Below, piece by piece: positions 1-8,697 of a stretch of 64,000 nucleotides of DNA. The stretch covers positions 62,001 through 126,000 of the forward strand of contig CAZSXU010000005.1 in assembly GCA_964610505.1 (NCBI GenBank). Reading direction: 5' to 3'. Positions within the stretch are counted from its first letter, which is position 1. Each line of letters begins with the position of its first letter. Under the pieces are notes generated by a model, which saw only the letters and a program-made list of their open reading frames with translations, was not told the origin of the DNA and did no database searches. Source of the DNA: CAZSXU01 sp964610505. Lineage in GTDB: Bacteria; Arandabacterota; Arandabacteria; JAGLYR01. The position numbers and the translations under genes are program-made.

Positions 1-1873
1 TCACGCGGGCGTTTGCTTGAAATCCCCGCTGCGCGACGATCATCCTCACGAACTCCTCGGAGAGGTCCACATTGGACATCTCCAGCGATTCGGATACGAC
101 ACTCGCCGAGATGGTTTCCCCGGCGGCCCCCACAATCGTGTTGCCCGAGTTGGGAGATATCTGGTACAGGTTCTCCCCGCTCCGCAGAAGCCCGTCAGGG
201 TTGTTGAACTTCGCCAGAACGACCTGCCCCATTTCTCGCAGCATGCCGTTCGAGAACAGCCCCGTGATGGTTCCCGAGGCGTCGAACGAAATGGACGTCA
301 GGTTGCCCATTCCATATCCATCCTGGGACGTTGCCTTCGCGGTAAAAGGCGACGAGAACTGGGTAATCCCGTCAAACTCGCCCGCCGTCCCGGCCTGGAT
401 GCTCATGGTCATCGCATCGGCTCCCGTTCCGGGATCAATGGAGAGATCCTCGCCTCCATCGGCGAAGGACCACGAGCGGAAGGATCCGTCGGAATTGAAC
501 TGGACCGTCCCGGTTCTTCCTCCGGTGATGACCTCTCCTTCGTCGAAGCTGGCCTCCCAGTACCACAGATTCTCGGTGGCCGAACGCGTGAAGGTCATAT
601 TGAGGGCGTGCCTGTCACCGAGGGAGTCGTAGACCAGAATCGAGGTGAGGTGGGAGCTGTCCGCCGTGCTGATGGCGGCGGTTCCCGCCGCCAATCCATC
701 CGCGGCGACCACAGAGATCCCCCCTCCTCCGAGATCCGTGATTTCCGTGACCAATCCCGTCTCCGCATCAACCGACAGGGTCAGCGATGTGGGAGCCGTG
801 CCGGCCCTTCCGGTCGGCGCGAATACGTCCGTGGCTTCCAGTGTGCTCGCGGTGCCGTTGTTGGCCTGGAACGCCGTACCGACGGCCGAGCCGAAAATCT
901 GCCGCGTGAGGTTCCCGGCCACGGCGCCGGACGTCGTAACGTTGTAGACCGCCCCATCGCCGTGATAGTCACGGGTCAGTGCAACTTCTCCACTTTCGAT
1001 GGAAGCCGTGACGCCGAGATTGAGCTCGTTGATGGCGTTGATCAGATCCGTCACGGTTGACGACGTCGTGAGGCCGGCGACCTGGGTGGCGGCGCCCCCG
1101 TCCACGCTGAGCGTGAAATCCGAAGTGTCGGTCACGCCCAACGCCGTCAGCGCCTCCGCCCCGGTGAGGACCCCGGGGGCGACCAAATTAGATCCGGTCG
1201 CACTGCTCGCCGTCGAATTCGTTCCTGTGATGGTGATCGTGTGCTCACCTCCGGCTCCGTTTGACGCCGTTCCCGTGGCCGTGGTGATTCCCGTGGTCCC
1301 CGCCGATTCCAGATCCGCCACGCTGTTGGTGGCCATCGCGTCCAAGTTGTAGCCGAATTCGACCTCGGTGGACGAACGCGCCGGGACTTTCTCGCCGAAA
1401 GGCAGGCGGACGTTCGTCAGAGGAGAACCCGCCAGAATCTGGCCGGCGTCGTTCGCCATCCACCCCTGTATAATCAGACCGCTCCCGGGGCTCGTCAGGT
1501 ATCCGTCCGCGTCAAACATGAAGTTGCCCGCCCGCGTGAAATACTGACTCTGCCCGTCGCTCAGAACGAAGTATCCTTCGCCGTCGATGCTCAAGTCCGT
1601 GACGACCCCGGTATTCTGGAGCGTTCCCTGGCCCCGATTGGTACTGATGCTGCTGAGTTCCATCCCGAGTCCGACCTGAATGGCGCTCTGTCCGCCGAAC
1701 CCCTCGCGCGGAGCCGACGCCCCGCGCGTCGTCTGAACCAGTGCCTCACGAAACGTGGCCTGGCCCGATTTGTAGCCGGTCGTGTTCACGTTGGCGATGT
1801 TGTTCCCCACGATGCTCATACTGAAAAGATGCCCCTGCACTCCGGAAACCGCGCTGTAGAAAGACCCTAACAT
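1..1873 (-). CDS. flgE: Flagellar hook protein FlgE (3' end cut by window edge)
   Basis: Builds the flagellar hook outside the cell. The reading frame is open from an ATG at 1873 through the left edge, giving 624 visible residues. The N-terminus (MLGSFYSAVSGVQG, then GNNIANVNTTGYK) is the standard hook/rod N-terminal signature. The last visible residues, SNVDLSEEFVRMIVAQRGFQ, are the conserved FlgE C-terminal segment, so probably only a couple of dozen residues are missing. The middle is a long Ser/Thr/Gly-rich insert typical of the variable, surface-exposed hook domains. At more than 624 residues it is much longer than the roughly 400-residue enterobacterial FlgE. It is the last visible gene of the flagellar operon and lies downstream of flgD and the small flg_new gene, the usual position for flgE. 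Confidence 0.93.
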   Translation of the reverse strand, partial: MLGSFYSAVSGVQGHLFSMSIVGNNIANVNTTGYKSGQATFREALVQTTRGASAPREGFGGQSAIQVGLGMELSSISTNRGQGTLQNTGVVTDLSIDGEGYFVLSDGQSQYFTRAGNFMFDADGYLTSPGSGLIIQGWMANDAGQILAGSPLTNVRLPFGEKVPARSSTEVEFGYNLDAMATNSVADLESAGTTGITTATGTASNGAGGEHTITITGTNSTASSATGSNLVAPGVLTGAEALTALGVTDTSDFTLSVDGGAATQVAGLTTSSTVTDLINAINELNLGVTASIESGEVALTRDYHGDGAVYNVTTSGAVAGNLTRQIFGSAVGTAFQANNGTASTLEATDVFAPTGRAGTAPTSLTLSVDAETGLVTEITDLGGGGISVVAADGLAAGTAAISTADSSHLTSILVYDSLGDRHALNMTFTRSATENLWYWEASFDEGEVITGGRTGTVQFNSDGSFRSWSFADGGEDLSIDPGTGADAMTMSIQAGTAGEFDGITQFSSPFTAKATSQDGYGMGNLTSISFDASGTITGLFSNGMLREMGQVVLAKFNNPDGLLRSGENLYQISPNSGNTIVGAAGETISASVVSESLEMSNVDLSEEFVRMIVAQRGFQANARV

Positions 1874-1963
1874 TCGTGACTCCTTTGCCTTCACCGCGTC
1901 CGTCGGTCGGCGGTGAGGGACCCCCTCCATGTGGAGGTCCAGTCCCTGATCCATGTCTGGTAT

Positions 1964-2326
1964 TCACGCAATCACGGCGCTATCGATAGACGTGAACACG
2001 CCCTCTTTCGAAGACTGCAGTGCCGTGATGACCGTTCGATTCCGGACACTCACAACGAACGCCAGCTCATCGAGGAGGACAAGCGACTCGCGCGCGCCCT
2101 TCTCCCCGGCCCTCGCAACGGCCGAGCCCAGGCGTTCCAGGTCGGAGTTCCCGAGAGTCAAATTTCGCGTCTCGAGCCGTGCGAGCGCATGTCTCGAGAA
2201 TGTCAACTCGTGCTTCTCGCACGCTTCCGTCCATACCTCTTTGAATCCGGCCCCATCCTTTCGAGCCACCTGAGCGGATGCCTCCGGACTTACCCCTACA
2301 GAACCGATGCGACCGACTCCGCTCAT
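1964..2326 (-). CDS. Small flagellar operon protein (flg_new / TIGR02530-like)
   Basis: A 120-residue cytoplasmic protein located between flgD and flgE. That is the position of the conserved flagellar operon protein family often called flg_new (TIGR02530). Visible family features are LTFSRHALARLETR in the middle and ESLVLLDELAFVVSVRNRTV near the C-terminus. The molecular role of the family is not well established; it is thought to help hook assembly because it co-occurs with flgD and flgE. ATG start at 2326. Identification rests on motif and neighbourhood together. Confidence 0.85.
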   Translation of the reverse strand: MSGVGRIGSVGVSPEASAQVARKDGAGFKEVWTEACEKHELTFSRHALARLETRNLTLGNSDLERLGSAVARAGEKGARESLVLLDELAFVVSVRNRTVITALQSSKEGVFTSIDSAVIA

Positions 2327-2360
2327 GAACTCACCTCCCTCCGCGCTTCAAGAAACTCCT

Positions 2361-3044
2361 TTAGATCTCCTCGCATACCTCAACGATGTCGCTCATGTAG
2401 ATCTCGGTCTCACCGACCAGCAGATGTGCGTTTCCATCCCGATATCGAACCGCCTTTACGACTCCGGCGATCCTCTCGTCCGCGCTCACGGGATTCCCTT
2501 CGGTGTCCTTCGCCGTGACGACGAAAGTGTACGCCCCCGAAGGCACCCGATTGCCTTCGTCGTCTCGACCGTCCCACGAAAACACGTGGTCTCCCTTTTC
2601 GTTCTCCAACCCATCGACACTTGCAACCGCAACGCCTTCGGCGCTCTCGATCGTTACCGATACCGCGTCGGCGTCTGCGCTCAGCCGGTAGCCGAGCGAG
2701 ACCGATCCGTCTCCTGACATGATGAACGATCCGGTGTTCGCCCGCACCGCCTTACCGATCAAGGTGGTCGACATGGTGTTGTTCAGGAGTTGGCCGAGAA
2801 GAAGGTCCAGCTCCACGCTTTGTTCGAGAGCAGTACTCATGTGTTCCATCTGCTCCAGGGAACTGAACTGGGCGAGCTGTGCAATCATCTCCTCGTTGTC
2901 CATGGGATTGAGGGGATCCTGCATCTGAAGCTGAACCAGCAGCAGGCTGAGGAACTCATCCCTGCCGAGCTCAGTGCTGCCGGTTGCAGTCGTCTCGACT
3001 CCACTGGTTGCTGCGTCGGTTCCCAGTACCGAGCCAATGTCCAT
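2361..3044 (-). CDS. flgD: Flagellar hook assembly (cap) protein FlgD
   Basis: Hook-cap scaffolding protein needed to polymerise FlgE. 227 residues. The N-terminal signature reads LGRDEFLSLLLVQLQMQDPL followed by NEEMIAQLAQFSSLEQM, which is diagnostic for FlgD. The C-terminal half has the FlgD Ig-like/Tudor region (FSWDGRDDEGNRVPSGAY). The ATG at 3044 has AAGGAG eight bases upstream, so it is preferred over the in-frame GTG at 3053. The same Ig-like fold is reused at the C-termini of the secreted hydrolases at 29349-40827. Confidence 0.93.
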   Translation of the reverse strand: MDIGSVLGTDAATSGVETTATGSTELGRDEFLSLLLVQLQMQDPLNPMDNEEMIAQLAQFSSLEQMEHMSTALEQSVELDLLLGQLLNNTMSTTLIGKAVRANTGSFIMSGDGSVSLGYRLSADADAVSVTIESAEGVAVASVDGLENEKGDHVFSWDGRDDEGNRVPSGAYTFVVTAKDTEGNPVSADERIAGVVKAVRYRDGNAHLLVGETEIYMSDIVEVCEEI

Positions 3045-3064
3045 CACGAACACTCCTTCGGCCC

Positions 3065-4462
3065 CTACAGCCAGTAGTCCAGAACGTTGCCGCCCGACGT
3101 CGCTCTCGGGGTTTCGTGATCGGGGGTCTCTTCACTCTCTTCCGAGTGATGAGACGATCCGCCCGAACCCTCGCGTTCCGGTGTTCCGGCCAGCTGTTCA
3201 CGGCCGCCGGTCTGTCTTTCACCCAGGAGCAGAACGTCAAACTGGGCAAGTTCCAATCCCTTCTCCGCCAGAGCAGACGTCAGTTTCGACAGGTCCGCCT
3301 GGAGAACCGAGTGAACCGTGGGATTCTCCACCTCGATGACTCCCCGCACACTGGCGTCGGAGACCGAGAGCCGCACTCGCAACTTCCCCAACTCGGGAGG
3401 CTCCAGTTGAATCTGTGCTTCGCTCCGGTCTGCCCTCAGGAGCCACCGCACCTGGTCGGTCAACTGATCCAGGATGCTCTCGTGGGCCGCCCCGACGTGG
3501 GAGATCGTCATCCCCGGTCGGGATTCCGGGACTGCTTTTGTGGATGCGGAGTTCACGCCATGGGACAGAGTCGCTTCTTGCGAACGAACGCCCGTCGACT
3601 CATCCGACCCGTTGCCCCCGCTCGAACCCGGGTTGTCGTGAAGCAGAATGTGCCTGTCGAACACCGACGCGCCGCTTCCGTCCGTCCCGGACTGGACGGT
3701 CTCCCGACCCATTGTCCCCGGGTGCCGCGCGCCCGGCTCCTTATCGCCGCCCGGACCACGCGCGCCCGCCTCAGCTTCGATCGACTCGGATGCTTCAACC
3801 GTCACGGGACCTGAGTTCCCACCCGGCAGCGGGTCGTTTTCACCTGCCGCCCGGACCGCGCGGCGCGTTGCGGCCGTGCCGATCCCGATACCGCCCTGCG
3901 TCGGCTCCTCCTTGCCGAGGATATCCACTTCGGACATCTGAGATTGCGCAGAAGAATTGCGAATGTCTCGGACCGTGGAGCTCTCGGCAGCCGAAACGTC
4001 CCCGTTCGGCACGGACGGTCCGGTTTCCCGGCCCGCCGCCCGCAGGACCACCTCTTGGTTCTCCCCGTGAGAACCCGCCACTCGGACCTCCAAGGGGATC
4101 GCTCCAGGTTTGCCGACCCCCGGCTCCCTCGGAACATCCGTTGGCGGAGATGCATGTTCGACTCCACTCAGGCGCTCGACGCCCGCATTCCTGCCTGGAA
4201 CGGGCGATGCCTCTTCGCTCAGGGTGAGCGCCTCGAGAACGCTTTGTTCGTCGTTGCTCGCGATCCCCTCGGCGTTCACGCCGGCACCTTCTCCCGCAGC
4301 TCCTTCGAGGCCCGCCTCCGAAACCGGCGAACCCATCATCAGAAGGAAGGACGCCGCCACCTCGGCGGAGGTGCCATCCACCAACTCGCACGGCGGTTTG
4401 CCCTGCGTGGCCTCCGTCCCCGGGAGACAATCCATAAGCACGGCAAGTCCGTTAACGTTCAT
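3065..4462 (-). CDS. fliK: Flagellar hook-length control protein FliK
   Basis: Measures hook length and switches export specificity through FlhB. 465 residues. The first roughly 320 are low-complexity, rich in Gly, Glu, Ser and Thr, as expected for the extended ruler part. The conserved C-terminal Flg_hook domain lies at about 325-410 (AQIQLEPPELGKLRVRLSV, then LAEKGLELAQFDVLL). It overlaps the preceding motE/ylxF-like gene by 11 bases, indicating translational coupling. The ATG at 4462 has only a weak ribosome-binding site, consistent with coupling. Confidence 0.9.
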   Translation of the reverse strand: MNVNGLAVLMDCLPGTEATQGKPPCELVDGTSAEVAASFLLMMGSPVSEAGLEGAAGEGAGVNAEGIASNDEQSVLEALTLSEEASPVPGRNAGVERLSGVEHASPPTDVPREPGVGKPGAIPLEVRVAGSHGENQEVVLRAAGRETGPSVPNGDVSAAESSTVRDIRNSSAQSQMSEVDILGKEEPTQGGIGIGTAATRRAVRAAGENDPLPGGNSGPVTVEASESIEAEAGARGPGGDKEPGARHPGTMGRETVQSGTDGSGASVFDRHILLHDNPGSSGGNGSDESTGVRSQEATLSHGVNSASTKAVPESRPGMTISHVGAAHESILDQLTDQVRWLLRADRSEAQIQLEPPELGKLRVRLSVSDASVRGVIEVENPTVHSVLQADLSKLTSALAEKGLELAQFDVLLLGERQTGGREQLAGTPEREGSGGSSHHSEESEETPDHETPRATSGGNVLDYWL

Positions 4463-5186
4463 ACGTACCCCAATTCATGAGAGTCTGACTGATTCGGGCC
4501 GCCTTACCGGGTTCCATCTCTCCCAGAATCTGGGCGGCCTTGTTCTCCTTCATGTGCGAGAGAATCGTCACCACCTGACGGTCCTGCATCGTCGTGAGAA
4601 TGACGGCAACCTGTTTCGGCCGCATCTTCTCGTACACCCGGACCAATCGTGACAGCTTGCTTTCGTCAAAGGGCAGCAGCGATTCGATTTCCTCTGCTGC
4701 CGACTGCCCCGAGCCCGGCTCCGACAGGCCGGTCGGATCCGCCGATGACTCCGTGTTCTTCGCCTGTGGGGAGGTCGTGTCGACCTCCGGTGGAACGGCA
4801 CCGGCTTCTTCTGTCCCCCCTTCTTCCGGTGCTTCAGTGTTCGAGGTGCCCTCGCGATTCTCCGCCGACCCGTTTGTGCCGACGGGTCTGTCGGTTTCGC
4901 CCGTGCGCTCTTCAGACTCCGGACTCCCGGCCTCGGTGCCGGGTGGACGTGCGGCGCTCGCCTCCGTACCGACCGGTTCTCGGGCCTCTTCACTTTCGGC
5001 CCATGAGGCGAGGATGCTGTCCACCGCCGCGTACCCTTCGACGGGCCTCAAGTGCGGAGAGGCGAGATTCAGCACTCCGCAAACGTAGAGATGCAGAAGG
5101 GCCGAGATCACGAATACGACCAAGGCTCCTCCGGCAAGAAACACAATTCTCTTCAGGCCCAGTCCTTTCAATGGATTCTCCGCCAT
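4452..5186 (-). CDS. MotE/YlxF-like flagellar protein with MgtE-N domain
   Basis: A 244-residue protein with one N-terminal membrane helix (about residues 14-36), a long acidic Pro/Glu/Ser-rich linker and a C-terminal MgtE-N/FliG-like helical domain (YEKMRPKQVAVILTTMQDR, then KAAQILGEMEPGKAARI). In Bacillus, ylxF occupies the same slot between fliJ and fliK. Related MotE proteins act as motility chaperones or stator-associated factors. Start chosen at the ATG of MAENPLKG (5186), with GGGAG upstream; an alternative start at 5219 would overlap fliJ. Its exact role here is not known. Confidence 0.75.
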   Translation of the reverse strand: MAENPLKGLGLKRIVFLAGGALVVFVISALLHLYVCGVLNLASPHLRPVEGYAAVDSILASWAESEEAREPVGTEASAARPPGTEAGSPESEERTGETDRPVGTNGSAENREGTSNTEAPEEGGTEEAGAVPPEVDTTSPQAKNTESSADPTGLSEPGSGQSAAEEIESLLPFDESKLSRLVRVYEKMRPKQVAVILTTMQDRQVVTILSHMKENKAAQILGEMEPGKAARISQTLMNWGTYER

Positions 5187-5206
5187 CGCTTCACTCCCGG
5201 TCGATG

Positions 5207-5677
5207 TCAGCGCGAGCACTCATCGATCGCACCGTCCGCTCTTCGTAGAAACATGTCCCTCCCAACGTCATCCACCTCTTTCTGTTCTCGCCGCAGTAGG
5301 TTTCGCATGCACTCCAAGAGCCCCTTTTCCTTCAGATTCTCCAGCATCTTGCATTCCTTCGAGCATTCCAGCAGTGCCTCTCGCTCTCGGGACACCTTTC
5401 TGTTCGAGTGCTCCACGGCTTCGATCTGTCTGTGGATGTTTCTCATGAGACTCGTGTAACGCGCTCGATACATCGCTTCCCGGTGCACGTTCAGGCGGCC
5501 GGAACAGCCCTCCAGCATTTCCCGCCGGCACTCCTGACCCTGAGAGCGAAGCTGGAGCAGCCTGCGTTTCTCCCTGTCCAGGATTCGCTGGGCGGCCGCC
5601 ACGTCCTGCTTCTTGCGCTCCTCTTCGCACTGCCGCGTCTCCATTACCTTCTGCAATCGAAACCGGTATTTCGCCAT
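5207..5677 (-). CDS. fliJ: Flagellar export protein FliJ
   Basis: Soluble central-stalk component of the flagellar type III export ATPase; it inserts into the FliI ring and contacts FlhA. 156 residues and almost entirely predicted coiled coil. It begins MAKYRFRLQKVMETRQCEEE, the usual FliJ N-terminus, and is rich in Arg, Glu and Lys. It lies directly after fliI with an eight-base gap, as in most flagellar operons. Confidence 0.88.
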   Translation of the reverse strand: MAKYRFRLQKVMETRQCEEERKKQDVAAAQRILDREKRRLLQLRSQGQECRREMLEGCSGRLNVHREAMYRARYTSLMRNIHRQIEAVEHSNRKVSREREALLECSKECKMLENLKEKGLLECMRNLLRREQKEVDDVGRDMFLRRADGAIDECSR

Positions 5678-5685
5678 GGATGATC

Positions 5686-7005
5686 CTAGTTCAATAGCGC
5701 GCCGAGCTGCTGGAGCGTGTCGCCGTAGCGCGTTCGCTCGTCAATTCCTTGTTTCAGAAAACTCCGAATCGCATCGATGTTCTCAAGCGCGAAGTCGATT
5801 CGCGCGTTGCTTCCCTTGACGTAGGCGCCGATGTTGATCAGGTCTTCCGCCTCACGATAGGTGGCCAGCACCTCGCGGACGCGCGCCGCGTCCCTGTGAT
5901 GATCCGAGTTCACGACGTCGATCATCACCCGGCTCACGCTGTCGAGGACATCGATGGCCGGGTAGTGATTCTCCGTTGAAAGTTTTCGCGAGAGACTGAT
6001 GTGACCGTCGAGAATGGAACGCGCCGCGTCGGCGACCGGCTCGCTCATGTCGTCCCCTTCCACAAGTACGGAATAGAGCCCCGTAATGCTCCCGACGGCA
6101 GACGTTCCGGAGCGCTCCAGCAGCCGGGGCAGGAGTGCGAACACCGAGGGAGGATAGCCCTTCGTCGCAGGGGGTTCACCGACGGCCAGGCCGATTTCCC
6201 GCTGAGCCATGGCCACTCGAGTAAGCGAATCCATGATCAGCATGACATTCAGACCGAGATCGCGGAAGTACTCCGCAATGGTGGTTGCCAGGAGCGCGCC
6301 TTTGAGCCTGATGAGCGCCGCCTGGTCCGAAGTGACGGCCACCACCACGGACTTGCGGAGTCCCTCCTCACCCAGATCTTTCTCGATGAAATCCCGGACC
6401 TCGCGGCCCCGTTCCCCCACAAGGGCGATGACATTGAGGTCCGCCTCGGAACTACGGGCAATCATCCCGAGCAGGATGCTCTTGCCCACACCGCTTCCCG
6501 AGAAGATCCCAATCCGCTGCCCCTTCCCGCAGGTCAGGAGCGCGTCGATGGAGCGAATTCCGGTGACCATCGGCTCCGCGATCCGCCGTCGTGTGAGGGG
6601 ATTGGGCGGTTCGGCTGCGAGGGGGCGGGTCTTCTTGGCGTTCGCGGGTCCCCGGTCGTCGATGGGACGTCCCAGGCCGTCCAGGACGCGGCCGAGAAGC
6701 TCGTGACCCACGGGCACCCGCAGGGGCCGGCCGCTGGCCGCCACGGACGCTCCGGCCGCCACTCCACCAACCGTTCCGAGCGGCATCAGCAGGACTCTCT
6801 CGCCGCGGAATCCGACGACCTCCGCCTGTACCCGGCGGCCTTCCCGAAGGCCCTCGATCAGGCAGACATCACCGACCGAAACGGCCGGCCCCCTGGACTC
6901 GATGACCAGCCCGATGATCTCCATCACCCGGCCCGTCAAGCGCACGGGATCGGTTTGCCCTACGGTGTCCAGGTACGTGTCGACGTCCAGTGTTGTCGGA
7001 CTCAT
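5686..7005 (-). CDS. fliI: Flagellum-specific export ATPase FliI
   Basis: Hexameric ATPase at the base of the flagellar type III secretion system. 439 residues, the family's usual length. The Walker A motif GSGVGKS is at 170-176, and the Walker B region (LNVMLIMDSLTRVAMAQREI) is typical of the F1-beta/FliI/YscN family. The start ATG (7005) overlaps the fliH stop in an ATGA arrangement. The frame stays open 53 codons further upstream, but that part is antisense-like and lies within fliH. Confidence 0.96.
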   Translation of the reverse strand: MSPTTLDVDTYLDTVGQTDPVRLTGRVMEIIGLVIESRGPAVSVGDVCLIEGLREGRRVQAEVVGFRGERVLLMPLGTVGGVAAGASVAASGRPLRVPVGHELLGRVLDGLGRPIDDRGPANAKKTRPLAAEPPNPLTRRRIAEPMVTGIRSIDALLTCGKGQRIGIFSGSGVGKSILLGMIARSSEADLNVIALVGERGREVRDFIEKDLGEEGLRKSVVVAVTSDQAALIRLKGALLATTIAEYFRDLGLNVMLIMDSLTRVAMAQREIGLAVGEPPATKGYPPSVFALLPRLLERSGTSAVGSITGLYSVLVEGDDMSEPVADAARSILDGHISLSRKLSTENHYPAIDVLDSVSRVMIDVVNSDHHRDAARVREVLATYREAEDLINIGAYVKGSNARIDFALENIDAIRSFLKQGIDERTRYGDTLQQLGALLN

Positions 7006-7685
7006 CTCACCCTTTCGACAAGGGCCTTTTCCAGCGTCTGGATCTGCCGGTCGATTTGAGCCTCCACGTTTCCGGCCTCGGTCTCCACGAGGCAACCGCC
7101 CTTCCGAATCCGCTCGTCCTCCTCGACATCGAGCGAACCGCTCCCCTCCACGATGCTCAGCCATTCCGACCTGTGCTCCCGCACGATCTTCAGATCCTCG
7201 GGATTCACGCGAATCACCAGGCTCTCTTTCTCCTGGACATGCTTGAGCGCTCTCCGGACTGTTTCCAACACGACTTCCTCATTGATCTCAATCGCGTCGC
7301 CCACAATCCGTCGTGCAACGGTCACTGCCAGACGAACCACCACTTCTTCCGACATCTTCAGAAGATCCATCCGTTGCGCAGCGAAATCGTCCACCATCGA
7401 CGAGAACCTGGCCACCACCTCATCGACCTGCGCTCTTACCGATTCCGCCGCTCCCGCCTCCAGGTCCCGCATCTTCTGCTTGTGCATCGCTCCCTGTTCC
7501 GCCAGACGCTGCTCGAGATCCTGAAGGGCCCTCCGCAGATCCTGCTCGCGTTCCTCCTGTGACTCCTGCGGATCGACTTCAAGGACGGCGCTGCCCGTTG
7601 AGGACGCGGGGATATTCTCCGGCACGATCACCTGAAACGCGTCCGGGAGGACTCTCGTCGGCCGGATCACTCTAGACAAGTGCAT
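7002..7685 (-). CDS. fliH: Flagellar assembly protein FliH (export ATPase regulator)
   Basis: Stator-like negative regulator of FliI. 227 residues from the ATG of MHLSRVIRP; this start overlaps the end of fliG by 14 bases. The sequence has a Glu/Gln/Arg-rich coiled coil at about 50-100. It is followed by the FliH/YscL/V-ATPase-E-like C-terminal part (VVVRLAVTVARRIVGDAIEI, then LVIRVNPEDLKIVREH). Position between fliG and fliI is the classic order. Confidence 0.9.
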   Translation of the reverse strand: MHLSRVIRPTRVLPDAFQVIVPENIPASSTGSAVLEVDPQESQEEREQDLRRALQDLEQRLAEQGAMHKQKMRDLEAGAAESVRAQVDEVVARFSSMVDDFAAQRMDLLKMSEEVVVRLAVTVARRIVGDAIEINEEVVLETVRRALKHVQEKESLVIRVNPEDLKIVREHRSEWLSIVEGSGSLDVEEDERIRKGGCLVETEAGNVEAQIDRQIQTLEKALVERVR

Positions 7686-8691
7686 CTTCCTCGGACCCCC
7701 CTCGATTGACCACGATCTCTCCTTGCTCCTCGAGCGCGCGAACATGATCGATAATCCGATCCTGCGCCCCGATCACCTCGGCGGCCTTGACCGGACCCAT
7801 GTAGTCCATCTCTTCCTGGATCGTGAGGGCCGCTCTCTCGGATACGTTCTTGAAAATCTTCTCCTTGAGATCGTCCTCCGCCGTCTTGAGCGCGAGACTC
7901 AGATCTTTGAGATCCACTTCCTTCAGCACGCGCTGCATGGCCCGGTCGTCCAGCAGAAGGATGTCCCGAAAGACAAACATAAGCTTCCGCACGCGCTCGG
8001 CCACGTCCTCGTTCCTGGACGCCAGGGTCTCCAACACCGACTTCTGCGCTTCCAGGGAAACCATGTTCAAGAGATCCGCCACTTTGTTTTCGCCGCCCAG
8101 CCGTTCGGTCCGTTCGCTCTGTTTCCGCTGGGGTGTCACCATCGGAGCCAGCGCGGCATGAACCCGGGCCGCCGTCTCCGGCGAGATCTCTCCCATCGTG
8201 GCGATCCGCCAGGCCACCTCCGGCTGCAGATCCTCCGCGAGGGAGGACATCACGCGGCCGGACACGTCCGGATCGAGCTGGGTAAGCAAAAAAGCCACGG
8301 TCTGGGGGTGCTCGCCCGCCACCTTCGCGGCGAAAGAGCCGGGGTCGCGGCGCGCGAAGTTCCTCAGATGTCGATTCGCACGCCATTCAATCCGCTTTAC
8401 GACCTGCCCGGCTTCGGCCTTCCCAAGACTGACCTCCAGAACCTCGGCCGCCTTCTCCAGCCCGTCGACGTCTTTCGTCTGGCTTGCAGAGAGGCGGTTG
8501 CAGAACTCCGTCAGGACTTCATCCCGAATCCCCTGGGGAACCGTCCCCAGTTGAAGGATCTCCCCGGCAAGGAGCTCCACTTCACCCTCTCCCAGTTCCT
8601 TCAGCAATTCCTGAGCGCCGGACCCCAGCGTCATGACGACGATGGCGGCACGCTGTCTCTGCGTAAGATCAACTACCGAAGCTACGGCCAT
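7672..8691 (-). CDS. fliG: Flagellar motor switch protein FliG
   Basis: Rotor protein of the C-ring that transmits torque and switching. 339 residues, the full family length. N-terminal domain from TQRQRAAIVVMTLGSG; middle domain with EHPQTVAFLLTQLDPDVSGR, the conserved EHPQ motif; C-terminal torque domain with MFVFRDILLLDDRAMQRVL, holding the charged helix that meets the stator. It begins six bases after the fliF stop, so the two are coupled. Confidence 0.97.
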   Translation of the reverse strand: MAVASVVDLTQRQRAAIVVMTLGSGAQELLKELGEGEVELLAGEILQLGTVPQGIRDEVLTEFCNRLSASQTKDVDGLEKAAEVLEVSLGKAEAGQVVKRIEWRANRHLRNFARRDPGSFAAKVAGEHPQTVAFLLTQLDPDVSGRVMSSLAEDLQPEVAWRIATMGEISPETAARVHAALAPMVTPQRKQSERTERLGGENKVADLLNMVSLEAQKSVLETLASRNEDVAERVRKLMFVFRDILLLDDRAMQRVLKEVDLKDLSLALKTAEDDLKEKIFKNVSERAALTIQEEMDYMGPVKAAEVIGAQDRIIDHVRALEEQGEIVVNRGGSEEDALV

Positions 8692-8697
8692 GGGCGC

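Noticed and set aside
1..1873. Suspected frameshift in flgE
   Set aside because: Re-counting positions showed that the start at 1873 and the C-terminal FlgE signature at the left edge are in one continuous frame.
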